A program made the position numbers and the translations under genes. Below are positions 1-16,885 of a stretch of DNA of 64,000 nt, one piece after another. The notes beneath the pieces are model-generated. The model was not told the origin of the DNA. It was given only the letters and a program-made list of their open reading frames with translations, and did not search any database. Position 1 is the first letter of the stretch, and every line of letters starts with the position of its first letter. Source of the DNA: Apus apus (Eukaryota; Chordata; Aves; Apodiformes; Apodidae); the NCBI RefSeq assembly GCF_020740795.1, contig NC_067300.1, positions 1,488,001-1,552,000 of the forward strand, read 5' to 3'.

Positions 1-3000
1 GACATTCACAGTAACATTAGACAAGTTACCTCCACAAAGAGCAAGAGTAAAACCAAAAATGACAGTCCACTGTAAACAGAACTAGAAATCCTGCTGGATT
101 TGGTGGGACTGGCTCCAGACAAACTGAAAAGGCACTCGGAGAAAACCAGCAAGCCAGCTGATGAACACAGCCCAGATAGTTTGTCCACTTCTTCAAGATG
201 ATAATCCAGAGGCACAGTGTGTGGAGACCAAACAGCAGGATACAAAGATGCAGGACATCACATTCCAAGCATGCTACATGTGTGTTGACAGACAAACTTC
301 ATTTACTCAAGTCTTGTAATTTTTAGAGTCTTCACCTCCCTCCAGGCTCTACTTAGAGTGAGTTTAGTGTTACCAGGACAACTTTGCACAGAGCCAGCAG
401 AAAGGCTGGGGCTGCACCCAAAGCAGGCAGAAGACATGAATGGTGAGGCCAGGTTTTGCTCAGACTCTGGCACAGCAAACAGCAACCTGGGCCAACAACA
501 TGGCAGCATCTGGTGGACCAGGGGGGGCTGGGACACAGGGAGGTAGGTGACATCTCTGGATTGTCAACATTGAACCAAAAGAAAGCTTGGCCAGAGCTGG
601 CAGGGAGACACAGACTGGAAAGGTTCCTTTCTCTCCTTAACCACCTGCCCTTCAGACCTTCCCTCACACACTCCTCCCCAAAGCCCAGCCTGGGCTCCCA
701 TTTATAACTGGAGTGCTGCCCAGTGCTCCAACCATTGCCCTCACAGGCTGCTGGGCACTGGAGGGAACCTTAGGAGGCTTCTGCCCAGGTTCCTGCATCC
801 CAGCCAACCACTGCTAGGTCAGCACCACTTCCCTCTCTGCACACTGGAGAAAGCTGGGTGCCCATTTCTGTGTCAGCGTGGGCAGGAGAAGACCCTTTGA
901 AGACTGAGGTTCTCATCCTCAGGGGGGAAACAATTTCCAGGGGACAGGTGCTACACATAGTGTGAGGCAGAAAAGCTCACATAAGAACCAAATTTGTGTG
1001 GCAAGAGGCACAGCTATCATCTGATCCCCAGGTCACCCACCTCTGATCACTTGAATCAAAGGTGGCCAAAAGGTAACAGCAAAAAGATCAGGCCAAGCAG
1101 AGGTTCTATTTTAGAGAAAGACACAGCAAGAGGTGTATGAAGAAATTGTTGTCATCATGCAAAGCCATTCATGACTGCCCTGTAACCAGACATCTGGCCA
1201 CAGCAGCAACCACAGCACCTTCAGGAGAATCAGATTCCAGCAGTGTGGGCAAAGCTGGCTCCAAACTCCTGCAGGGATCAAGCCCCTGCAGTGTAAAGTT
1301 CTCAAAACATCAACCACCTCCAGCACTTCACTGCTTCAGCTTTCTCTGACAAGCACCATGACTTCCTCACAGCTCTCACACGGGGGTTGGAAGGGTCTGG
1401 TTTCTGCTCTCACAGAGAGACATGATTGCTTGAGGGCACAAAAGGTGGTTACCTTCATGACAGATGCAGAGAGGGCATCAGTGCATCCTTCTGCAACCTG
1501 TGACAGACACAACTTCCTTCAAAGATCCAGACTGGGGAAGAGCTTCTCCTATCTCTCATCAGGAGGTGGCTAGAATTGTTCCACGAGAATAACTTTGCCT
1601 CTTTCATCACATGCAAATTTGCTAGAGAATGGAGCTCTTTGGAAGCCTGAGCCTGCTTTTAAGTCCTCTCCTTTTATTCTGTATTTGCACTGCCCAAAGA
1701 GAACAAGATGTCCGAATAAACACTTAACATCAAGATGGTTGATTTCAGAGGTGCAATTCCAGATCCTGGCTGTGGCAATAACAGATTTCCCACTGCCTTT
1801 CCAAAAGGGTTTGTGGGAGTAGTACCTTTGGAGAAAACACTGTTACTGCATGTGCCCTGCTCCTTTCATCTCAAAAGGATTCCCTGAAATCAGTCCTACT
1901 CTGAAGGTGGTGCCTGTTTTTCAGTGCCCTTCTGAAAATTCCACCATCTTCCCCTTCAACCAATTACTGGCATAAACTGGACATCCTGGGCAGAATGATG
2001 ACTCCAGCTTTGCCTCATAACTCTGCACAACATTCCCTATGACAAGAAGTGGTTTAGTAAGGAAGTGCTAAACCAAAGCTCCTCTCCAGAAAACCAGAGC
2101 ATGCCCTGGGCACCAGGCAGGCAGGAAGCTGTTCCTGCCTGTCACAGCCTGTCTTGCCTGTGAAATGTGCAGAGCTCAGAACTGAAGGGGAAGTTCTTTA
2201 CTGCCGTACAACACTTGCCCACCACTGGCCCTGATAACCCTTGCAACTCCACGCTAGCAAGGTCACAGCATAATTATAAAGACAAAGAGGAGTCATCTGG
2301 GTCAGGAATACTTTTTAATCACCTCAAGCCCATCAGCTCCCAAACTTCACTTAAGAGACTGAAGGCTGCTGTATTCTTATCTTTCTTCTCTTCCCCAGAT
2401 CTCTCCTTTACAGGAACACAGTTGTTTTAATTCCTTCACCTCAACCAAGGAATGCCCCCTTCAGACATTTTAAACTTTAGTGTCACAAAATGATTATTTA
2501 GCTCTTGCCTCATTTACAGAACTAGTTTTAGTAAACCCAAAACCTAGCTCTAGATCCATCCAGGTCCAATTCAACATGAAGTAAATGCAGGTTCAATGGT
2601 TTATTTAACATATTTTTTCCCTGTTAATATGCAATTGTTGTTCTGCATCTACTTGGTGATTCCGTGATTGGGAAGTGAAAGCAGCCAAATCAAAACATTG
2701 TTCCATGAAGCTGAGTAAAGCTGTTGGGTACTCAGATGATTAACAACATTGATCATGCTCTGAAGGGTTCAGAGGACAGACTTATCCAGACCCCCTGAAG
2801 CAGATGGGTCACATACTTATGTTGAAGTACTCCCTTGCCAGGACTCCTGAGCGCGTCTGATGTGCAGCACCAAGTCTTCCTCAGAGGCTGAGTCCTTCTG
2901 CAACAGAAGGCATCATTGGCCCCAAAAGCCACAATGTCAGGGAGATCTCCTCCCCTGGCACTATGTACATATTGAAAAAAAAAAAAAAAAAACAAACCAA

Positions 3001-3431
3001 CAACCAGTAAAATTAAAATAGCCATTCACACACACAGTCTCCATTGGCAACTCTGATCTTTAGCTACTGTTCATAGAACCCTCACAGATGAGCATCTACA
3101 ATTTAAAATATATTTTTTTTTAAAGAATAATTTCTATATTTCTGTCAGCCAACTAATTTCAATCACAGCATAATCTAAAAAGAAAGCAAATCCTAGCCAA
3201 GAATGGCTCCCAGGGGGCCCTCAAGAGCCAGCCCTGCTGCCAGCCCGCAGCAAGGGGGAGCAGCACACCCCAGCTCCTCACATCCCTGCACCCCAGCTAG
3301 GAACTCGTGGTGAACTCCCCTTGATTTTCTTGTGGTTTTTTTTCTCTTTCAGCTTAGCAATGGATCCAGTCCTCGTGATGGCTGCACTTCAAGAGAGCAG
3401 TGGGGTGGAGAGGCTGCTTGCCCAGCCAGGG
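1..3431 (-). other. SLC31A1: SLC31A1 3'UTR and downstream sequence; no other gene seen
   Basis: This stretch lies after the SLC31A1 stop codon on the minus strand and contains no convincing exon. Minus-strand AATAAA hexamers occur at 2605-2600 and 1678-1673, so the 3'UTR is probably 0.8-1.8 kb long, but I cannot choose between them. A plus-strand A run (about 2976-2993) reads as a T run in the transcript. In mammals CDC26 and PRPF4 lie on this side of SLC31A1; no exon of either was recognised here. Confidence 0.5.
2600..2605 (-). terminator. Candidate polyadenylation signal of SLC31A1
   Basis: The minus strand reads AATAAA about 830 nt after the SLC31A1 stop. A second AATAAA at 1678-1673 is an alternative distal site. 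No cleavage evidence is available from sequence alone. Confidence 0.35.
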
Positions 3432-7732
<4,301 letters not shown>

Positions 7733-8589
7733 CTTTACTACAGAGATATTCCAAAAGGCACGCAGAAAAGTGGGACCCTGAAAAACAAACAAATGAAAAA
7801 ATACTAAGAAGCAGTTTTCTAAACAGAAGATGGTTTCTCTGTTGCTACTGCAAGAGAAAATACTCTTAAGCCCCTGAGCACCACTGCCTCTGGATAAACT
7901 TCTGGAGCATCCTCATGGTCCAGCACTCTGACTACAAAGGTAGCAGCAAAGTGAGCAGGACAATTTAAAGGAGGTGTGTCCCTCTGAGCTTTACATCATT
8001 GTATCGCTGTCCCATCCTAAACATTCCTGCCAGAAAGGCAGCCTAATCCGATTGAGGTAGCACATGGGGAGTGCTCGGCATAAAGGAACATTTCTTATCT
8101 GTAAGAGGAAAAAACCCAAGTCTTTTCTCCATTGCAGTCATGCAAAAGGCTAAAACATCTCAAGCTCCATTTTAAATTGCATATACTAAAGGATCAGATG
8201 ACAATATTTCTCTTAATTGACAGTTATGCATTTTATTGGGAACATGTTTAACAAAGAAATTACATTAGGTGGTACAAGGCCTGTTACCAGGCAAAGGTCT
8301 GCAACAGCCACAGGCAATCCAGCTTCATTTCCATGAGCTTCACACTGTCACATCTTCCCCTCTAATCACATTACACACAATGACAGAAACAGTCCAAAGG
8401 CTGCCAGTCCAAACCCCTAATCCGGTTACTGCAAAGCAGGTACGTCTGGACACACTATGTTAAAAATCCAAGCACACCTCGTGGTTAGATGTGGACATGG
8501 CTTCTGTACCCCAGCACAGCCTGGGATGGAACCTGGGACAGTTTCTGGTGTGAAATGAAGTCACTAGATAGAAGCAGCAACAGGAGAGA

Positions 8590-8882
8590 AAACAACCTGG
8601 GAATACCAGTCAGTCCTAGAACAAGAGGGGCAATGGATTCAAACTGGAGCCCAGGAAGTTCCACCTCAGGATGAGGAAGAACTTCTTTCCTGTGAGGGTG
8701 ACAGAGCCCTGGGCCAGGCTGCCCAGAGATGTTGTGGAGTCTCCTTCTCTGGAGACTTTCCAGACCTGTCTGGATGCCTTTCTGAGTGACCTGCCCTAGT
8801 TTTGGTCCTGCTCTGGCAGGGGGGTTGGACTTGATGATCTCCAGAGGTCCCTTCCAACCCCAACATTCCGTGATTCTGTGAA
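8590..8882 (+). mobile_element. CR1 LINE, 3'-terminal fragment
   Basis: Contains the CR1 blocks 'gaggaagaacttctttcctg', 'ctgcccagagatgttgtgga' and the 3' end 'cttccaaccccaacattc', followed by 'gtgattctgtga'. Confidence 0.88.
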
Positions 8883-9264
8883 GAGCACCAGTCAGTGGGA
8901 CAGAGCCAGGCAAAGGCAAGCCCAGCACAGCACAGGTGAGAAGATCCTCAAGTACCAACACCACCCTGTCTGGAATAGTGTGTGCCCTGCTGGTCCAGTC
9001 CAGGGCTCAAGTAAAACAAAGTGAAATAGAAACCAAACTGCAGACACTTTATAAAAAAAAATTTTAAAAAATTTTAAAAATACACTTTTCCTTCCAGATA
9101 AATCATCAGCAGTGTTTTCAACCGGTAAAAAAGTGGGTGTTAAGCTAAAAGAGATATGTATGAATATACTTACGGTTGGAAAGAGGAAATTAAACTCTAC
9201 AAGAGTTTTATAAACTGAAAGCAGCACTAGCAAACAAAACTCCTGATGGCAACCAGCTGAGGGT

Positions 9265-9970
9265 GGAGCTCGCTCAGGTTGTGACAGTGACCTTATGGCA
9301 GAGCTGTGCAGGAAACCCTGGTTGCCCAGGACATGGCAGAACATGAGCCAGCAGTGTGCCCAGGTGGCCAAGAAGGCCAACAGCATCCTGGCCTGCATCA
9401 GGAATAGTGAGACCAGCAGGAGCAGGGGGGTGATCCTGCCCCTGTACTTGGCCTTGGTGAGGCTGCACGTGTGCAGCTTTGGGCACTGCAGGATAGCAAG
9501 GACATGGAGGTGCTGGAGAGGGTGCAGGGAAGGGCAACCAGGCTGATCAGGGGTCTGGAGAACAGGTCTTAAGAGGAGAGGCTGAGGCAGCTGGGGCTGT
9601 TCAGCCTGGAGAGGAGGAGGCTGAGGGGAGACCTCATTGCTGGCTCTAACTACCTGAGAGGAGGTTGTGATGAGGTGGGTGTTGGGCTCTTCTCCCTGGT
9701 GACGAGTGATGGGACAAGAGGAAATGGGGTCAAGCTGCACCAGGGGAGGTTCAGAGTGGATATTAGGAACAATTTCTTCACAGAAAGAGTGGTGAGGCCT
9801 TGGAACAGGCTGCCCAGGGAGGTGTGGAGGCACCATCCCTGGAGATGTTCAAAACAGGTGGACGTGGTGCTGAGGGAGTAGGTCTAGTGGTCACAGGGGT
9901 GTAGAGCTCAGGGTTGGACCTCATGATATTGAGGGTCTTTTCCAGCTTTGATGGTTCTATGATTCTATGA
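9265..9970 (+). mobile_element. CR1 LINE with end of ORF2
   Basis: The longest CR1 copy in the window. One plus frame reads [20 protein letters not shown] and [10 protein letters not shown], the C-terminal end of CR1 reverse-transcriptase ORF2. Another reads [20 protein letters not shown] and [19 protein letters not shown]. The 3' end is the repeated 'ttctatgattctatga'. The frame is broken between these blocks, so the copy is dead. Confidence 0.9.
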
Positions 9971-12900
9971 CAGCCAGAGCAGCCTTACAGAGCACCAATG
10001 ACAGGGGGTGAGCTCAAAAGGCTTTGGAGATTAATTAAAGAGAGCAATGAGAGAAGTTAAAGATTTGGGGAAGACAAGGAAATGAAGTCAGCAGCCCTGG
10101 GGATGAACTCAAGAGAAAGGATGAATACACCCCACAACCACGAAATTAAGCAATGCAAGTAAGCACCTGCCTGCACCCAAGGCAGCTGGTAGAAGCTACA
10201 CCAGCAGCACACAGCTCAGGTATTCTCTGCATCTCTGCGCAGACAGAGTTTGCAGCCAATCTCTTACTGCATTAGACAACTTCACAATAACACCCCTGGA
10301 AAGTTGTCATCTAATGGCACTGGCCTAAAGCTGAATGCATTCATTCTCTGCCCATATTTCTGCTACAATTCTTTAGCTCACCCTGCCCCCAATTTGTGCT
10401 TAAATATTAGTACCAGAAAAACAGCTCAAAAAAGTGTTCAGGGGGAGTCAAAAAAAGAGCCTCATGTGAGCAGCAGCTCCCCTGACACAGCAAAGCATTC
10501 CCAAAGCCTTCCTGCAGACCAAATGCTGGTTTTCATACAGTGGGGCTTTCAAGGACACTGTTCCAGAGATGAAACGTTCCAAGGGTTAAAACTGAAGTCC
10601 CCAGATACAAACACTTGGGAAAGGAATCCTCTGCCAAGACACACAACCTTCAAATTGTCTTTTGCAGAAGGGAAGGAAGAAGTGCTTTACACCATGGGAT
10701 CAAAGGTAAGTGTGCTGCATGAGGAAAGGAGTCATGTAAGAACCTTCCCAGCCAAAATCTTGTCTCCTCCCTCCTCTTCTTTCAGCGCACTGGTACATTG
10801 CTTTTGCTCTGGATGCAACATTCTGGCTAGTGATTACTGCCCAATTAAATTATTTATTCGTTTTAGGATTTCATGCTCTTGCCAAACTCCACAGGTTCCA
10901 ATAAGCTCCACAGAAGCCCTGGATGTTTACCAGATTAAAAACTCCCTTTGTGGTTGAGTTGTATCCAACTTCTCACTAATATACCATCACAAGTGGCTGC
11001 ACCTGGATGGGCAGGGTCCTGGTGTAGGTTAGGGAGAGCCTGATGCTAACCCATGCAGCTCCTTCCCACCCTGCTGTATTAGTGCTCCAACACCAAATCC
11101 AACCCTCACTGCTGGTACCCACCATGGAAAGACACTTAATGGGATCCTGAAAAGGTTGGGATATTAAGCAGCATAAGAGGAAATAACCTAGACTGACTAC
11201 AGCAGTCTTTTGTGTTACTAGATGTAACCAACATGTGGATAAATTTCTCTTTAAAAATAAATCACTTCCAGTGGAACACCTCAGTACTTCCAGTCTCTGA
11301 GGTACAACTTCTGAGGTCTCTGCCTGTGCCTTGGTGTAAAAACCAGTACCTAGGGCAGCAGCAGCAACCAGTTAATGGCTGTGTATGTAATGTTTTAAGC
11401 TGCAAATCTCTGCTCTGCTGCACAGACTCTCAAGAGACAAGCTGACTGACACGGAGCTGTGTGTGTGACAAGAAGAAACCCACACACACAAGTTTCTATT
11501 ATAGGCAGTTCTTTAAATAGGTTTAGCCTTGTACAAACCCAGCACTTCAGCAGCAGGTGTTTTTGTCTGAATGGGTGAGTGCTGCCTGCCCTACATGTTT
11601 GCACAGAGAGTGGAGCACTGGAGCAGATTCCTGAGGACTCCCTGCAGAGTCGGGAGCTGGAACAGACCATGGCTGCAGCAGGCTCAGGTAGGCTCAGGTA
11701 TTTCAAGGCATGTACACACCTGGAGGGCACAGACATCACCGTGCACCCGCCTGGGTGCTGCACTACATTCTTTTGAGTAGCCTAAGAAAGTAAACAGGGT
11801 GGGACAGGAGGGAGGACTGAGGACATTCCCTCCAGGGCTTGTTTCTTTCCCTCTCATGCTGTCACCACAGGTCAGAGGAGCCCCAGCATTCATTCCACAA
11901 CTCCTCAAATTCTTAAGGAAAACAGCAAGACTCTGAGCCACACACAGGACTTTGCTTCCTTCACAGCATCACCTTGGAGCAGGACCAAGCCGGGCACACA
12001 GGCAGGCTCTGTGCAGATAGAGGTTCCTGCCCCTTCCCTCCAGTGCCACCCTGGCCGCTCAGCTGGCCCAGCTGGTTGGGGGACCTGTGCAGCCAGGAGC
12101 AGATCTGACAACAAACTGTTAGCTCAAGCTCAGCACTAGGACTTGCACGCTCCACCAACATTTAGCCAGTGCTGCGTCACCTCACACACAAGAGGAGGCC
12201 ACGTACACAACTCCAGGGCACCAGGAAAGGGAGGAAAGACCTGAGACCTGAATGGGTATCTTGTGGCAGAGCCCAGCAGAAGCAACAGGTCAACGACCCA
12301 GACCTGGGGAGATGCCAAACACAAAGCTGTCTTGTCAGGTCTCAGCCATAAGATGACTGCTGTTAACACAGCCTCCACTAGCTTCCCAATCTATTGCTTC
12401 TGCCCTGGAAACAGCTAATTCAGAGTCCTGCCACTCCACAGTAAATCACGGAGTTCTTCCTGGGGCAAACAGCTTTCCAGACACCCAAGGGAGATACACC
12501 CTTAATGCAGAAACACAGGACATGCAGAAACAGGACAGGTTATGGGATGGATCTGCCAAGCTCCCAGAAAGTACTTTACAAGTCAGCTCAGTCTGAATCA
12601 CAGAATGCAAACAGAGCTTCCTTAAAGTCCCATTCCAACATGAAGCACAGTTCCAACTCAGCAGTCTGACAGGATTAACAAGAGCCCTAAATCCCCCCCT
12701 TCAGAACAGTGCCTCATCTTTCCCATGCCAGCTCTGAAAACAGCAAGAAAGAAAATTAATTCCACTGGCTTTGCCCAAAAGAAGCACAGCCTTAAAAAAC
12801 ACCTCTCCAGTCTCCTTTACACTAGTTATTTGTTCTAGAGAGACAGTGCTTGCTGCAGCAGGCACACCAGCCATGCCAACAGGGCTGGATCCTGCACAGG

Positions 12901-14432
12901 AGCCTCCAAACTTCTGTCTCAACACAGCTGGAGAGGTTCCTACCTAGGGTCTCTCTACCAATGCTGCTGGTCGAAAGAACAGGGTCAGGAGGTCCCTCTC
13001 TTCTCCCAAAGAAATAAAACAAGACCTGGTAAGATTTACTGTGAATTAAAAACAAAAGCTCCTGAGAGAAATCCAAGGGAAAAAGGTTAAAAATAGCAAG
13101 TTGGAAAGGCAAGGATCTCCTGCTTGCATCTCCTACATCTCAGTCCTGCATGACACAAAGGAATGCTACGTATGAAACACAGAAGTAATGGAAAAGGCAA
13201 GCAAAAGTTATCAGTGCTTTACTTACACAGTCCAGCTGGCAGTCTATTTGAGCTCCACTGGCTCTGAGCTTGTGGTCTCAAGCCCAATCCTTTTTATTTT
13301 TTTTTTTATTTTTGAAGTGCTGTAAATGGAGGCAGGAGGGGAAGCAGGGAGGCTGCAGACACTGCAGCACTTGTTCACTGCCTCTAACTGTGGTCTCCTC
13401 TGAATGCTCTGAGCTACTCATCATGAGACTTAAGCACTGCTTCTACTTTATTTAATTTCCTGGCCAACTTTGACAACTTTAACTGCTTCCTTCCCAAACG
13501 GGTGGACTCTCCGTGGCTCCTCCAGGATCCCAGGCTTAGCTCCAGAGCTGCTTAAAGGCACAGCTGAGGGACAGACCAGTTCTGCCTGGACATTCTGCAG
13601 GAGTATCCAGCAATGGCAGCCAGAGCCCTCCTGGGTCTATATGAACACTTTTTAGAGATAGGAGGAACAAATAGATGGTTCTTCAACAAAGTAACATAAC
13701 GTGTTTACAGACACTGTTGTTCTCCAACACTGAAACTCCCCTAGAGCTCTCCCAAGCAGCTTCAGTGACCTCAGGCTGGAAATCAAGACACACAAGGAGG
13801 GACTGTGCTGTGCCCAGCACACCTCTTAATTGCACACCTCTGCTTTGCCCTTGCACAAGTCCTGAAAAAGGAGCTCTTAGTGCTATATTAAGAATTTAAG
13901 GCATGTTTGCAAGGTCACCGCAGAACTGTGTGGCTTGGTCTGGTCCTGTGTCACCACCTTAGAGTCACAGCTAAAAGCCTGTCCCAGAAGTCGAAGGCTT
14001 CCTAAAAGCTCAACACACTGCAAGGGGTTCAGATAAAAAGTAAGGAAGGGAGCAGCTCTGGAGAGGAGCTCCAGTACATTCTGAGGGCCAGGCTGTCAGG
14101 CTGCATTAGTTTGTATTTCCTGGGTTTTGTCCGTGACCAGAGGAGCTTGCAAATCGATTCAAGCCAGATGAGTGGAGTTAAGTGGAAAAACACCCAGTGT
14201 GACAGAGGGCACATTCTCCACCACCACCTGTAAGCACAAGGGATACAGCCAAGCTATTTATACAGAAATACAGGCTCCAGTTCATCTGGTTTCAGAAGCT
14301 TTAGCAGAAAAAAGACGGGTTCTCTGGAGGATGTCCAGCTTGGAAGGCCAGAGGGTGGAGTGCAGGGAGTGGAGAATGATGGGCAAAAAAACAGCTGAGC
14401 ATCAAAAAACAACATTGTGTGTTCAGTTTTGG

Positions 14433-14458
14433 ACAAATGTCTGGGCACAGACATTTGT
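14433..14458. repeat. Perfect 10-bp inverted repeat with 6-nt loop
   Basis: The arm 'acaaatgtct' (14433-14442) and its exact reverse complement 'agacatttgt' (14449-14458) flank 'gggcac'. It could form a hairpin. The following 'ctgggca' also repeats directly with the loop. Located in SLC31A1 intron 1. Confidence 0.7.
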
Positions 14459-15034
14459 CTGGGCAAATTGTGAGATGCAGAGATAGAGGGATTCAGCAGG
14501 GACATTAGAAGTGAGACACAGCCAGGCTGGTGGCATGTAGAGACCAGCTCTTTGGCAGCAATCATGCCCAATACAGGCAGGAGAAGGGGCTTTTAAAAAT
14601 AACCTACAGGGCTGTTAGTTTTTCATGAGGGGAGGAAGCCACACAAAAGAACTGTTCCTCCCTCATCACCTCCATCAAGGCTTTACATCAAGTTATGGAT
14701 GTGAAGGTGACAGCAGAGAAACTGGCACATCAACACTGCTTCATTGTTCAGGAGCTGTGCCCACCACTGAGACAGACCCTTTCTTAAGGCAACCTGAGGA
14801 AGGCTAGACATGGGGAGAGAGAGGAACAAGGCCTCATGCCACCCATGCAACAGGTTTGGGGGTGGAGGATTAAGGCAGGGTTCAGTCAGGTTCCCCACAG
14901 CACAGCCAGATCAGTCAGTTAGGGCCAATAATCACGATCTGGGAGTACCTGCCACTGCCTCAGTGCCAGGGGGGTCTCACAGGGGCTTTGCAGAGATCAC
15001 AAGAAAGCCCTGCCAAGTGAAGTCCCTTCACCCT

Positions 15035-15597
15035 TGGTGCAGGGTTTAGAGGGGAAGCCATATGAGGAGCACCTAAAGGAACTTGGTCTGTTCAGCCTGC
15101 AGAAGAGGAGACTGAGGGGAGACCTCATGGCAGCTCCTGCTTCCTCATTAGGGAAGGAGGAGGAGTAGGAGCTGACCTCTTCTCTCTGGTGACCATTGAT
15201 AGGACCTAAGGGAATGGTGGGAAGATGTGCAGAGAGAGGTTTAGGTTGGACATTAGGAAGAGATTCTTCACCCAGAGGGTGGGGGGGCACTGGAGTGGGC
15301 TCCCCAGGGGAGCAGGAATGGCACCAGGCCTGACAATATTCAAGAAACACTTGGGCAAGGCCCTCAGGGACATGGTGTGAACTTTGGGGTTGTCCTGTTC
15401 TGGGGCAGGAGCTGGACTTGGTGACCCAGGTTGTCTGAGGAGGTGGTTAAGCCACCATCCTTGGAGACACCTAAACAGACAGATGTGGTGCCAGGGGACA
15501 GGGTTTAGTGGTAGACGTGGCAGAGTTAGGGTAGTGGTTGGACTCAATGATCTTGAAGGGCTTTTCCAACCAATACTATGATACTACCATACTATGA
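15035..15597 (+). mobile_element. CR1 LINE, 3'-terminal fragment
   Basis: Begins near 'ggaacttggtctgttcagcc', passes 'gaggagactgaggggagacc' and 'ggacattaggaagagattct', and ends 'cttttccaaccaatactatg'. It is degenerate in the middle. Confidence 0.85.
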
Positions 15598-15693
15598 GTA
15601 ATTTTGCTGGTTTTTTCACACTTACCTAAGCTGCAAACCTCTATCCTTCAGGGCTCCTGGCTGCCAGTCTTTCCTTATTTTATTTTTACCAAA

Positions 15694-15765
15694 TAATAGA
15701 ATCACAGAATGGTTTGGGTTGGAAGGGACCTTAAAGATGACCTAGATTCACCACCCTGTTTTTTT
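15694..15765 (-). mobile_element. CR1 3'-end remnant
   Basis: 'agaatcacagaatggtttgg' followed by 'gttggaagggaccttaaaga' is the reverse complement of the CR1 3' terminus. It lies only about 100 bp from the opposite-strand CR1 ending at 15597, so the two tails face each other. Confidence 0.85.
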
Positions 15766-16814
15766 CCCCGTATTGCACACGTTTGTCCCTCTCATTATAG
15801 GGCAGCTCTGCCCCTAAGAGACAGGCTGGACCCTCCTCATGCAACTATCACATCACAGTCATGGACACAGCAGAAAAATTAAAAAGGAGTCCCACTTCAG
15901 GCTAAGATGCTGGCTCACACAGGCTTCCTGGAGCTGCACAACATTATTTGGCAGCTTGGTGCAGTTATTTATATATAAATCAACTTTTAATTAAAATGAG
16001 GATTAAAATAATTTGATAAAATATCAGCATTGGTTCAACCCTTAAGGCCTTGTCCTTTGCTCTGAACCAAAGCAACACTCACCTACACAACTAAGGCAAA
16101 GCTGGTCACGTTCCCTCAGCACAATCGTTTCTAGAAGAGGGGCCAGAGCTCTTCCTCTCAGCATGGCTTCAACCATGTCCCTTTGATGGAGTTTATTTTC
16201 ATAACAAACTTGTCTGGTCACCTTCTGTTAGAGACCCTGCTTGATCTGCTTCCCTAGAAGGGGAATGTCATTCCTAATCTTCCAGTTTCTGCAGACTTCT
16301 CAGGAAATCTCTAAATCTTTGAACAAGAAAAAAAACACACAACTAAGGACAGACTGTTCTTTAAGGGACAATGCACTGAGCTTCATGAAGCAGAGCATCA
16401 CGCCAGCCCATGTCACCTCCAGCAGGCCCAGTGAAGTGAAAGGAGCAGAAAACAATCCCGCAGAGCAGAAAACCTATGGCTGTAAGACTGGTAACACTGG
16501 AGGAAAGGCTGAGAAATGCTGGCAAGAGATGTGCAGATGGAGAAAATAATGGTGAGTTTGGTAGGCTGAGCAACAGACAGGCTCCTCTGCTGACAAGCTG
16601 TTTGCTCAACCATACTGAAACTGCAGGAGATGGAAAAGCAATAAATGAAGGATATTCATGAGAAGCACAGCAAAACTGAGGTGTTCTTGCCAAGGTTTTC
16701 CTGGCTGTAACCTCATTTCTGCTAGTCTGATACAGTCCCACCTGGAACACACACAGAGCTTTGCACTGAGATCCAAGAGTGATCCCCTGTCTCACAAAGG
16801 CTCCCAAACTCCAT

Positions 16815-16885
16815 CAAACTACAACCTGGCAGTTAGACTAGATGATTGCTGAAGGTCTCCTCCAACTTAACTATCCCATCCTACC
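16815..16885 (+). mobile_element. Possible old CR1 3'-end remnant
   Basis: 'gactagatgattgctgaagg' followed by 'tctcctccaacttaactat' resembles the CR1 3' end with several mismatches. The 5' extent is unclear. Confidence 0.45.

Noticed and set aside
2976-2993. Poly-A run as the tail of a processed pseudogene
   Set aside because: Upstream sequence shows no recognisable coding or retroposed gene, and no target-site duplication was seen.
8892-9836. 314-codon minus-strand frame
   Set aside because: Runs antisense through a CR1 copy; the recognisable CR1 protein sequence is on the plus strand.
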